64,000 bases of DNA. Source: Chitinophagaceae bacterium (GTDB taxonomy: Bacteria; Bacteroidota; Bacteroidia; Chitinophagales; Chitinophagaceae). The stretch spans positions 1,488,001-1,552,000 of the forward strand of contig JADKHN010000001.1 of assembly GCA_016721725.1 (NCBI GenBank). The letters are read 5' to 3'. This document shows, piece by piece, positions 7,378 through 14,503 of the stretch. Each line of letters opens with the position of its first letter. Position 1 is the stretch's first letter. Position numbers and translations under genes: made by a program. The notes beneath the pieces are model-generated. The model made no database searches. It worked only from the letters and a program-made list of their open reading frames with translations, and had not been told where the DNA came from.

Positions 7378-8940
7378 ATGGACCTGACCAATTTCAACAA
7401 GGATAAGAAGTTACGGCGTAAAGCGCCGGTAGACCTGGGAACGATGATGTTCGGCAAAGTGCCGCCACAGGCGAAGGAACTGGAAGAAGCCGTACTCGGC
7501 GCCATCATGCTCGAAAAGAGTGCATTCGACACCGTAGTGGAGATCCTCAAGCCCGAGTGTTTCTATGTGGATGCCAATCAGCGCATCTATAAGGCCATGC
7601 AGGGCCTCGCCATCAAGAGCCTGCCCATCGACCTGCTCACCGTGGTGGAAGAACTGAAGTTCAGGGAAGAACTGGAGATGGTAGGCGGTCCCTATTATGT
7701 CACCCGCCTCACCAACGCGGTGGTCTCCTCGGCCAATATCGACGCGCATTCCAGGATCATCCTGCAGAAATTCATCCAGCGTGAACTCATCCGCATCAGC
7801 GGCGAGATCATCGGCGACGCTTACGAGGACAGCACCGATGTCTTTGATATGCTCGATGACGCCGAAAGCAAACTCTTCGAGATCACCAACAATCACCTCC
7901 GCAAGAATTTCGACAGCATCGATTCGGTACTGGTGAAGACGATCCAGCGCATCGAGGATATGCGTAACCGTCAGGAAGACATCACGGGTGTGCCAACCGG
8001 CTTCCCTTCACTGGACAGGATCACGTACGGCTGGCAATCCACCGACCTGATCGTACTCGCCGCAAGGCCTTCCGTGGGTAAAACGGCCTTCGCGCTCAAC
8101 CTGGCCCGCAGCGCCGCCCTGCATCCCACCAAACCGACAGCCGTGGGATTCTTCAGCCTGGAGATGAGCAGCAGCCAGCTGGTTCAGCGTATCCTGAGCG
8201 CCGAAAGCGAGATCTGGCTGGAGAAGATCGCCCGGGGCAAACTCGAGGAACACGAAATGAAACAATTGTACAAGCGCGGTATTGAAAGGCTGAGCAAAGC
8301 GCCCATCTTCATCGACGATACCGCGGCCCTGAACATATTTGAACTGCGGGCCAAATGCCGCAGGCTGAAGAACAAACACAATGTGGGACTGATCATCATC
8401 GACTACCTGCAGTTGATGAGCGGATCCGGTGAGAACCGCAACAGCAACCGGGAACAGGAGATCAGCCGCATTTCCCGCGACCTCAAGGGGCTGGCCAAGG
8501 AATTACAGGTGCCCATCATCGCGTTATCGCAATTGAGCCGGGAAGTGGAGAAAAGGAAGGAAGGCAACAAGATACCGCAGCTGAGCGATCTGCGAGAATC
8601 AGGCGCCATCGAGCAGGATGCCGATATGGTGATGTTCCTGTACCGCCCCGAATATTACGATATCACCGCCAATGAATTCGGCGAGAGCAATAAGGGAGAG
8701 ACCTTTGTCAAGATCGCCAAGCACCGTAACGGCAGCCTGGATACGGTAAAGCTGAAAGCGCTACTGCACATTCAGAAATTCATCGAAGAAGAAGGGGGCG
8801 GGGATTTCAGCGGCGCATTGCCGGCCGGTGGCAACTGGAAGCCGGTAAGCGGACTGGATGAAGGGGGCGGCGCCAAACTGTATATCCAGAAAGGCAGCAA
8901 GATGAATGACGGGGAGTTTGATGAAGACGCGCCTTTTTAA
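7378..8940 (+). CDS. dnaB: Replicative DNA helicase
   Basis: Hexameric ATPase that unwinds DNA at the replication fork. The N-terminal DnaB domain (about residues 25-130, 'PPQAKELEEAVLGAIMLEK') is followed by the RecA-like domain with Walker A 'ARPSVGKTAFAL' (about 228-239), 'GFFSLEMSSSQLVQRIL', Walker B 'LIIIDYLQLM' and the 'LSDLRESGAIEQDADMVMFL' motif. 520 residues, full length, no intein. The acidic end 'GEFDEDAPF' is typical. Transcribed alone, divergent from pheT, with an intrinsic terminator after it. Confidence 0.98.
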   Translation: MDLTNFNKDKKLRRKAPVDLGTMMFGKVPPQAKELEEAVLGAIMLEKSAFDTVVEILKPECFYVDANQRIYKAMQGLAIKSLPIDLLTVVEELKFREELEMVGGPYYVTRLTNAVVSSANIDAHSRIILQKFIQRELIRISGEIIGDAYEDSTDVFDMLDDAESKLFEITNNHLRKNFDSIDSVLVKTIQRIEDMRNRQEDITGVPTGFPSLDRITYGWQSTDLIVLAARPSVGKTAFALNLARSAALHPTKPTAVGFFSLEMSSSQLVQRILSAESEIWLEKIARGKLEEHEMKQLYKRGIERLSKAPIFIDDTAALNIFELRAKCRRLKNKHNVGLIIIDYLQLMSGSGENRNSNREQEISRISRDLKGLAKELQVPIIALSQLSREVEKRKEGNKIPQLSDLRESGAIEQDADMVMFLYRPEYYDITANEFGESNKGETFVKIAKHRNGSLDTVKLKALLHIQKFIEEEGGGDFSGALPAGGNWKPVSGLDEGGGAKLYIQKGSKMNDGEFDEDAPF

Positions 8941-8970
8941 TTACTATTCACAAGACAGTTTCACAGATCC

Positions 8971-9007
8971 AGGAGAATGAACCTTTTTTCATTCTCCTTT
9001 TTTATTT
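8971..9007 (+). terminator. Intrinsic terminator of dnaB
   Basis: Ten-base inverted repeat AGGAGAATGA / TCATTCTCCT (8971-8980, 8989-8998) followed by a T-run. Confidence 0.88.
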
Positions 9008-9010
9008 CTG

Positions 9011-9018
9011 TAAGTTTG
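9011..9018 (+). promoter_or_regulatory. -7 box abutting the hydrolase start
   Basis: TAAGTTTG, exact TAnnTTTG match, only 5 nt before the ATG at 9024, implying a leaderless or nearly leaderless mRNA. Confidence 0.6.
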
Positions 9019-9023
9019 AATCA

Positions 9024-10307
9024 ATGAAAAGGATCCTTTTTCTCCTGTTTTTTTCCGGGCAAACGGTTGTCGCACAGACCGATTGCAACCCGAAGTTCCT
9101 GCCGATCGTTTTTGTGCACGGCTTCCTGGCCAGCGGCGATACCTGGTCATCACAGGTACAGCGATTCAGCTCCAATGGGTTTTGCGAGGACCGGCTCTTC
9201 GTATTTGACTGGAATACCATTGGCCGAAAGCCCAATCCCGATTCTTTACTGGATGTTTTCATCCGCGGGGTTTTGGCCAAGACAAAAGCCCTGCAGGTTA
9301 ACCTGGTGGGGCATTCAGCCGGCACCGGATTATGTTATGGATACCTGAAGGATTCAGCGCATGCTTCCCAAGTTGCTCATTATGTGAATATCGCCGGGTT
9401 TAAGATGAAGACGGCGGCGGGCCCCTCGGGCCAAGTTCCAACGATGAACATATACAGCGTTGACGATAAAGTGATCAGGGGCGGTGGCGAAATTCCCGGC
9501 GCGGAGAACATCAGGCAAACCGGTAAAGACCATTTGCAAACGGCTTCCTGTGAAGAGACCTTTGCCGCCATGTTCTCCTTTTTTACAGGAAGCAAACAAA
9601 ACCCGATACCCGGTATCGTGCCTTCAACAGGGCCTTTTGTTCGAGTAGGGGGTAGGGCCGTTCAACTGGGAGATAATCAGCCTTTGACCGATAGCTTTAT
9701 CGTTTATCTCTTCGATCCAAAGACCGGAAAAAGGGATTTCATCAAAAGAAATGCTCCAACCGGTTCTTATACGGGTTGGAACCGGTTTGCTGCGGACGGA
9801 ACCTGGGGGTTTGACCTCGTAAGGGATGCCTATATGGAATTCGAGGTTCATCCTGAAAATGGCCGGACCCTTTTTTATTATTTTGAACCACCGGTTCGTG
9901 ATGACCTGAACCGGTATCTACGGGCGATCCCCCAGTCGGGCTTGATCGCCAAAATGCTGGGTAATATTCCCGGCGATGAGCAGCAGACGGCCCTGGTCAT
10001 ATTCACCTCCAGCCAGGCCGTGATCGCGGGAAGGGATACACTGGCTATTGATGAGGTCCCCTTGTCGGTACAAGCCATCGCGCCGGCAGATAAAACGGCC
10101 ATTGCCGTATTCGTTTTTGATGACGGTGACGGGCAAACTTCCGGTAACCCTTTGGCCGGCTACAAAGCGACACCCTTCTTAACCGGTTCGGACGTTTTCA
10201 TCAAAGCGGACGATAAGAAATCGATGCGGATATTTTTTAACGGACGGACCATGGTATTGCCCAAAAGAAAGAGCAAGGACGGTATCATGATCGCTGTTTT
10301 CAACTGA
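9024..10307 (+). CDS. Secreted alpha/beta-hydrolase (lipase-like)
   Basis: A signal peptide (about 1-18, ending 'VVAQ') is followed by an alpha/beta-hydrolase fold of the class 2 lipase type. It shows the oxyanion-hole start 'PIVFVHGFLASGDTW' and the nucleophile elbow 'GHSAG' (Ser98); a likely acid lies in 'YSVDDKVI' and a His in 'GKDHLQ'. The C-terminal half (about 190-427) is beta-rich and of unknown role; it is not a recognisable T9SS sorting domain. Likely an exported esterase or lipase; the substrate cannot be read from sequence. It is followed 19 nt later by rsmE, probably in one operon. Confidence 0.8.
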   Translation: MKRILFLLFFSGQTVVAQTDCNPKFLPIVFVHGFLASGDTWSSQVQRFSSNGFCEDRLFVFDWNTIGRKPNPDSLLDVFIRGVLAKTKALQVNLVGHSAGTGLCYGYLKDSAHASQVAHYVNIAGFKMKTAAGPSGQVPTMNIYSVDDKVIRGGGEIPGAENIRQTGKDHLQTASCEETFAAMFSFFTGSKQNPIPGIVPSTGPFVRVGGRAVQLGDNQPLTDSFIVYLFDPKTGKRDFIKRNAPTGSYTGWNRFAADGTWGFDLVRDAYMEFEVHPENGRTLFYYFEPPVRDDLNRYLRAIPQSGLIAKMLGNIPGDEQQTALVIFTSSQAVIAGRDTLAIDEVPLSVQAIAPADKTAIAVFVFDDGDGQTSGNPLAGYKATPFLTGSDVFIKADDKKSMRIFFNGRTMVLPKRKSKDGIMIAVFN

Positions 10308-10326
10308 GCATAAAAAAGAGATTACG

Positions 10327-11037
10327 ATGAACCTGCCCTTTTTTTATACGGACATTATTCCTGATGCGGCCAGCAGCCTGGTGTTGTCTGAAGATACGAG
10401 CAAACACATCGTACAGGTCTTGCGTATGCAAAACGGCGAGTCATTGCAGCTGACCGACGGGAAGGGGCAATTGTTCACTGCCGAAATAACCGACAACAAC
10501 CGGAAAAAATGTGCGGTATCGATCCGGCAAACTTCCAAAATCCAACCTCCATCCTCCAAGGTCACGATCGCCATTTCCCCGGTGAAGAACACCAGCCGCT
10601 TTGAGTGGTTCCTGGAAAAGGCGACGGAGATCGGAGTTTCCTCGATCATTCCGCTGATCTGTGAAAGGACGGAGAAGCAACATTTCCGTTTTGACCGGTT
10701 GCAGAATATACTCTTGAGCGCGATGCTTCAGAGCCGTCAATGCTGGTTACCCGGGTTGTTGGAACCCAGGCGCTTTGAAGAACTGGTGAAAGAGAAAGCG
10801 GAAGGATACGGCAAGTATATCGCCCATTGCGAGGTCGCGAATGAAAAAGCAGCTTTACCTCTTCAACTCGCCAAATCATCCCATCATCTCATCCTCATTG
10901 GTCCGGAAGGCGATTTCACACCTGCGGAGATCCAGGCCGCCCTGCAAAATCAATTCATACCGGTTTCACTCGGTGAAACCCGTTTGCGGACCGAAACGGC
11001 CGGAATCGTTGCCGCCACATTACTTCGCCTGGTCTGA
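10327..11037 (+). CDS. rsmE: 16S rRNA (uracil1498-N3)-methyltransferase
   Basis: Cytoplasmic SPOUT-class enzyme that methylates U1498 of 16S rRNA. Family marks are 'HIVQVLRMQNGESLQLTDGKG' (PUA-like N-domain), 'TSRFEWFLEKATEIGV', 'ICERTEKQ', 'LIGPEGDFTPAEI' and the knot motif 'SLGETRLRTETAGIVAATLL'. 236 residues, normal length. A period-7 DNA repeat is embedded in frame in the linker after the N-domain, encoding 'SKIQPPSSK'. Its 3' end overlaps the convergent terC-like gene by 18 bp. Confidence 0.95.
   Translation: MNLPFFYTDIIPDAASSLVLSEDTSKHIVQVLRMQNGESLQLTDGKGQLFTAEITDNNRKKCAVSIRQTSKIQPPSSKVTIAISPVKNTSRFEWFLEKATEIGVSSIIPLICERTEKQHFRFDRLQNILLSAMLQSRQCWLPGLLEPRRFEELVKEKAEGYGKYIAHCEVANEKAALPLQLAKSSHHLILIGPEGDFTPAEIQAALQNQFIPVSLGETRLRTETAGIVAATLLRLV
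10534..10561. repeat. Period-7 repeat inside rsmE
   Basis: Four heptamers TCCAAAA, TCCAACC, TCCATCC, TCCAAGG, read in frame through rsmE. Resembles the intergenic heptamers at 1.6 and 17.8 kb. Confidence 0.75.
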
Positions 11038-11823
11038 ATACGGGTTTTCTTCTTCCAGCACCGGCTCATTCAGTTTCACCACATGGCGTTTCTTCTGACG
11101 GTTCAGCATGGTCATGTTCAGCAGTTCCACGATAAAAGAGAAGGCCATGCCGAAATAGATATAGTTCTTGAGATGGAGATCATGCGCCTTCTCCGAATCC
11201 CATCCTTCGATGATCAGGCTGAGTCCGATCATGACCAGGAAGGAGAGGGCCAGCATTTTCAAGGTGGGGTGTTTGTGGATGAAGGCCGATATTTTAGGAC
11301 TGAACAGGAACATCACGATCATGGCGATGATGACGGCAGCGATCATGATCTCCACATACTTGGCCGTACCGCCTGCGGTGATGATGCTGTCGAATGAGAA
11401 TACCGCATCAATGACGATGATCTGGACCAGGGCCTGGGAAAGGGTGATGCGTTTTTTATTGATGGCCAGGTTGGGGTCTTCCCCCTCCAGTTTGCCGTGT
11501 ATCTCTTTGACCGATTTGAAAATGAGGAAAAGACCCCCGCCGAGCATCACCAGGCTGGCCAGGTCGAATCCCTTACCGAACCAGCTTTCGGGAATGATGT
11601 ATTTGCCTTTCTGCGCCAATAGCCAGCCCAGGCCCATCAACAGCAAACTGCGCATGATCATACCGGAGATCATCCAGAATGTCCTCGCCTTTTTTTCATC
11701 CTTACCCGGCAACCGGTTCATGATGATGCTCACGAAGATCACGTTATCGATGCCCAGTACCACTTCCAGGATGACAAGAATGAGGAAACTGATGAGGCTT
11801 TCGCTGGTGAATAGATGTTCCAT
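11020..11823 (-). CDS. TerC-family integral membrane protein
   Basis: Inner-membrane protein (267 aa, about seven helices) of the TerC/Alx family, linked in other bacteria to manganese export at high pH and to metal loading of exported proteins. Seen here: 'ILEVVLGIDNVIFVSII' and 'DAVFSFDSIITA', the two acidic intramembrane motifs of the family. The start giving MEHLFTSESL was chosen because the 19 codons before it read through an octamer repeat. Overlaps the end of rsmE on the other strand. The substrate is not deducible. Confidence 0.85.
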   Translation of the reverse strand: MEHLFTSESLISFLILVILEVVLGIDNVIFVSIIMNRLPGKDEKKARTFWMISGMIMRSLLLMGLGWLLAQKGKYIIPESWFGKGFDLASLVMLGGGLFLIFKSVKEIHGKLEGEDPNLAINKKRITLSQALVQIIVIDAVFSFDSIITAGGTAKYVEIMIAAVIIAMIVMFLFSPKISAFIHKHPTLKMLALSFLVMIGLSLIIEGWDSEKAHDLHLKNYIYFGMAFSFIVELLNMTMLNRQKKRHVVKLNEPVLEEENPYSDQAK

Positions 11824-11840
11824 AATGGTTAATGATCCAA

Positions 11841-11880
11841 TGAGCAAATGTGCAAAATGTGCAAATCTGCAAATGTGCAC
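11841..11880. repeat. Period-8 repeat between pyrD and terC
   Basis: Units TGAGCAAA, TGTGCAAA(A), TGTGCAAA, TCTGCAAA, TGTGCAC fill the whole gap between the terC-like start and the pyrD stop. Confidence 0.7.
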
Positions 11881-12115
11881 TTTATTGTAATGACTGGCAA
11901 ATCCGTTTTACGATCCCGGGGCCTTCATAGATGAAACCGCTCCAAACCTGTACCAGGGAAGCGCCGGCATCCATTTTTTCCCGGGCGTCCTCACCGGTGA
12001 AGATACCGCCGCTGGCGATGATGGGAATTTGCCCGTTTGTTTTTTCATGAATGTATCTGACGATCTCTGTACTCCTTTGTTTTAACGGTGCCCCGCTTAA
12101 TCCACCCGCACCAAT

Positions 12116-12146
12116 GGTTAGCAGTTGTTGATTTGAGGTTTTTAGA
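12116..12146. repeat. Period-7 repeat inside pyrD, site 1
   Basis: On the minus strand CTAAAAA, CCTCAAA, TCAACAA, CTGCTAA; encodes 'LKTSNQQLLT' in the 3' part of pyrD. Confidence 0.55.
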
Positions 12147-12242
12147 TGATCTCTGCTGATCGTTGTGTTTGAAGCAACCAGGCCGTCTAATTTGATTTCC
12201 AGGGCCAGGTCGATCACGTCATCCAATTGTTCCCTGGTTAAG

Positions 12243-12250
12243 TCAGGGTG
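12243..12250 (-). other. CCC-TGA-C frameshift site in pyrD
   Basis: Minus-strand codons GCA CCC TGA C. A +1 shift moves the proline tRNA from CCC to CCT and gives GAC as the next codon, as the family needs (…KIAP-D-LTRE). The stop is UGA followed by C, a weak termination context like that in the prfB frameshift site. Confidence 0.6.
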
Positions 12251-12273
12251 CAATTTTTAAAAGGATCGGCCTT

Positions 12274-12308
12274 TTATTATTTAATTCTTCATTTTTCATT
12301 TTTAATTG
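12274..12308. repeat. Period-7 repeat inside pyrD, site 2, next to the frameshift
   Basis: On the minus strand a run of the type AAAAATG-AAAAATG-AAGAATT-AAATAAT, encoding 'LKMKNEELNNK', about 25-30 nt before the frameshift. Confidence 0.6.
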
Positions 12309-12492
12309 AGCAAAGATCTTTCTCAATGAATCCTTCTCCTGCAATTCCCTTAAGCCGGGGGTATTGGGGCTGCTGACATTCACCACGAAATAATCCACCC
12401 ATTCGTGCAAGGCCATGAAACATTTTTCATAATCCTTCCAGGCATCCTCGTTGGGAGTGACCTTGTTCTTTCCGATGTTGCCGCCGATCACC

Positions 12493-12527
12493 AGTTTACC
12501 GTTTGTTGTTTGCCGTTTGTCGTTCAG
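12493..12527. repeat. Period-7 repeat inside pyrD, site 3
   Basis: On the plus strand AGTTTAC, CGTTTGT, TGTTTGC, CGTTTGT, CGTTCAG; encodes 'LNDKRQTTNGKL'. Confidence 0.7.
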
Positions 12528-12763
12528 TGATTTCCAGGCTTTTAATCTTCCGGCCACGACTTCCGCTCCATCATTGTTGAATCCCATCCGGTTGATCAGG
12601 GCCTTGTCCTTGGGCAATCTGAAGAGCCGGGGTTTCTCGTTTCCGGCCTGCGGAAGAGGTGTCACGGTGCCGATCTCCACGCATCCAAAACCCAGGGCCT
12701 GCAGTTCGTTCAGGTACCTGGCATTCTTGTCGAATCCGGCGCCCAAACCGACCGGGTTAGGGA

Positions 12764-12791
12764 ATTGAAGATTGAAGATTGAAGATTGAAG
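12764..12791. repeat. Period-7 repeat inside pyrD, site 4
   Basis: Four perfect copies of ATTGAAG (plus strand). Read on the minus strand they encode 'NLQSSIFNLQ' just before the conserved 'FPNPVGLGAG'. Confidence 0.85.
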
Positions 12792-12943
12792 ATTTTTTTC
12801 TGATTGGGGAGTAAACATTTTACAGATCCGTGTTTTGATGAAGGGGACCCGGCAAATGAACTTCAACCCGTTCATCGAAAAATAGTGCACCCGTTCAGGA
12901 TCGAACAGGAATAAAAATGAACGGAGCAACTTATACATCGGGA

Positions 12944-12951
12944 CAAATTTA
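12944..12951 (-). promoter_or_regulatory. -7 box abutting the pyrD start
   Basis: TAAATTTG on the minus strand, 5 nt before the pyrD ATG; implies a leaderless mRNA. Confidence 0.6.
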
Positions 12952-13026
12952 CACCACGGGAATCAGTTTTTTGATTTCCCCGGGAAATTATAACTTTGAC
13001 CTAGAAAGTTGCATAAACAACTATAA

Positions 13027-13145
13027 GGGTTCAAGGTTTGTTGTTCATGGTTTGTGGTTCTGCTTTCTGGCGGGCAGACAGTAGAAAAAGAGATAGTCAA
13101 ACTTCGAATGGCAAACACTTAACCCCAAACATCTAACACCTAACA
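13027..13145. repeat. Two period-7 repeat blocks upstream of the thiolase
   Basis: Block one (13027-13061): GGGTTCA, AGGTTTG, TTGTTCA, TGGTTTG, TGGTTCT. Block two (13111-13145): GCAAACA, CTTAACC, CCAAACA, TCTAACA, CCTAACA. Between them lies a palindrome-like CTGGCGGGCAGACAG related to the insert in pheT. I see no promoter box for the thiolase in this 219-bp gap. Confidence 0.75.
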
Positions 13146-13157
13146 AACTTTTTTTAC

Positions 13158-14336
13158 ATGCAGGAAGCATATATCGTGGCGGGCTTCAGAACAGCCATCG
13201 CAAAAAGCAAGAAAGGCGGATTCCGGTTCACGAGGCCAGATGACCTGGCCGTTGATGTGATCCGAGGCCTGTTGGCCAGTGTTCCCCAACTCGACGCCAG
13301 GCGGGTCGATGATGTGATCGTAGGCAATGCCGTACCTGAGGCCGAGCAAGGATTACAGGTAGGCCGGATGATCTCCGCCAGGGCTGTGGGCATCCATGCC
13401 CCGGGCATCACCATCAACCGGTATTGCGCCAGCGGACTGGAGAGCATCGCCATGGCCACGGCCAAGATCAGGTCAGGCATGGCGGAGTGCATCATCGCCG
13501 GGGGGACCGAAAGCATGAGCCTGGTTCCCACAGCGGGCTGGAAAACCGTTCCGGCTTATTCGATCGCGAAGGATGAACCCGATTATTACCTGAGTATGGG
13601 GTTGACCGCTGAAGCGGTTGCCAAAGAATACCATATCAGCCGGGAGGACCAGGATGCCTTCAGTTACAACAGTCACCTGAAAGCCGGTAAGGCGATCACG
13701 GAAGGATATTTTAAATCAGGGATCCTGCCCATACAGGTGGAACAGGTTTACCTCGACGAGAAAGGGAAGAAACAAAAGAAGACCTATACCGTGGATACCG
13801 ATGAGGGTGTCCGTGCTGATACATCCCTGGAAGGCCTCGCGAAATTGAAGCCTGCCTTTGCCCTGGGGGGATCGGTAACCGCCGGAAATTCATCCCAGAC
13901 CAGTGACGGTGCAGCCTTTGTGATCGTCATGGGAGAGAAAATGGTCCATGAGCTGGGTTTGAAGCCCATCGCCCGGTTGGTCAACTGCGCCACCGCAGGT
14001 GTACATCCGCGTATCATGGGCATCGGGCCTGTTGAAGCCGTACCCAAGGTGCTCAGGCAGGCGGGTATGGATCTTTCGCAGATCGATCTGTTTGAACTCA
14101 ATGAAGCCTTTGCTTCACAATCACTGGCCGTGATCCGGGCGCTGGAACTGGATCCTGCCAAAGTGAATATCAATGGAGGGGCCATTGCCCTGGGTCACCC
14201 GCTTGGATGTACGGGCTGCAAACTGACGATCCAGATCACCCATGATATGAAAAGGCTGAATAAGAAATACGGTATTGTTACGGCCTGCGTGGGTGGAGGA
14301 CAGGGTATCGCCGGGATCATAGAAAATATCCAATAA
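13158..14336 (+). CDS. Acetyl-CoA C-acyltransferase (thiolase)
   Basis: Thiolase (392 aa) that cleaves 3-ketoacyl-CoA with CoA in fatty-acid beta-oxidation, or runs in reverse. Nucleophile Cys90 lies in 'NRYCASGLES'; the C-terminal active-site motifs are 'GGAIALGHPLGCTGCK' (His) and 'CVGGGQG' (second Cys), and 'NEAFA' is present. The sequence leans to the degradative FadA type ('GMTAEAVA'-like 'GLTAEAVAKEY' and the length support this). It stands alone with a terminator; the multifunctional FadB-type partner is not adjacent here. Confidence 0.92.
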   Translation: MQEAYIVAGFRTAIAKSKKGGFRFTRPDDLAVDVIRGLLASVPQLDARRVDDVIVGNAVPEAEQGLQVGRMISARAVGIHAPGITINRYCASGLESIAMATAKIRSGMAECIIAGGTESMSLVPTAGWKTVPAYSIAKDEPDYYLSMGLTAEAVAKEYHISREDQDAFSYNSHLKAGKAITEGYFKSGILPIQVEQVYLDEKGKKQKKTYTVDTDEGVRADTSLEGLAKLKPAFALGGSVTAGNSSQTSDGAAFVIVMGEKMVHELGLKPIARLVNCATAGVHPRIMGIGPVEAVPKVLRQAGMDLSQIDLFELNEAFASQSLAVIRALELDPAKVNINGGAIALGHPLGCTGCKLTIQITHDMKRLNKKYGIVTACVGGGQGIAGIIENIQ

Positions 14337-14361
14337 AACCGTTTTTTTATCAATTGACCGG

Positions 14362-14390
14362 TGCCTGAATGAAATTCAGGCATTTTTTTT
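14362..14390 (+). terminator. Intrinsic terminator of the thiolase gene
   Basis: TGCCTGAAT / ATTCAGGCA (14362-14370, 14374-14382) followed by eight T. Confidence 0.9.
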
Positions 14391-14503
14391 GCTTGGGAAT
14401 GCATACCGGACCCCTATTTGTGCGTTTTTTCTACCTGTCTTAAACCTTTAATCATTATATTCGTCATAAGCATTTTACCATCTGCTCATCCAAAAACGCT
14501 GCT

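Larger units (their letters stand above)
11882..12938 (-). pseudogene. pyrD: Dihydroorotate dehydrogenase (class 2), interrupted by a one-base frameshift
   Basis: Membrane-associated FMN enzyme of pyrimidine synthesis that oxidises dihydroorotate using quinone. The first part (12243-12938) has 'FPNPVGLGAGFDKNARYL', 'RMGFNNDGA' and the catalytic-serine motif 'NVSSPNTPGLR', and stops after 'RPILLKIAP'. The second part (11882-12253, next frame) continues 'DLTREQLDDVIDLALE', 'SNTTISR', 'GAGGLSGAPL' and 'ASGGIFTGEDA'. Removing one C of GCA-CCC-TGA-C restores the family sequence exactly. So it is a mutation, a sequencing error, or a programmed +1 shift. Both halves look well preserved. Four period-7 repeats are embedded. 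The ATG lies 5 nt after a TAAATTTG box. Confidence 0.85.

Noticed and set aside
11824..11880. 19 extra residues at the start of the TerC protein
   Set aside because: They derive from the octamer repeat, and the family starts at the later methionine.
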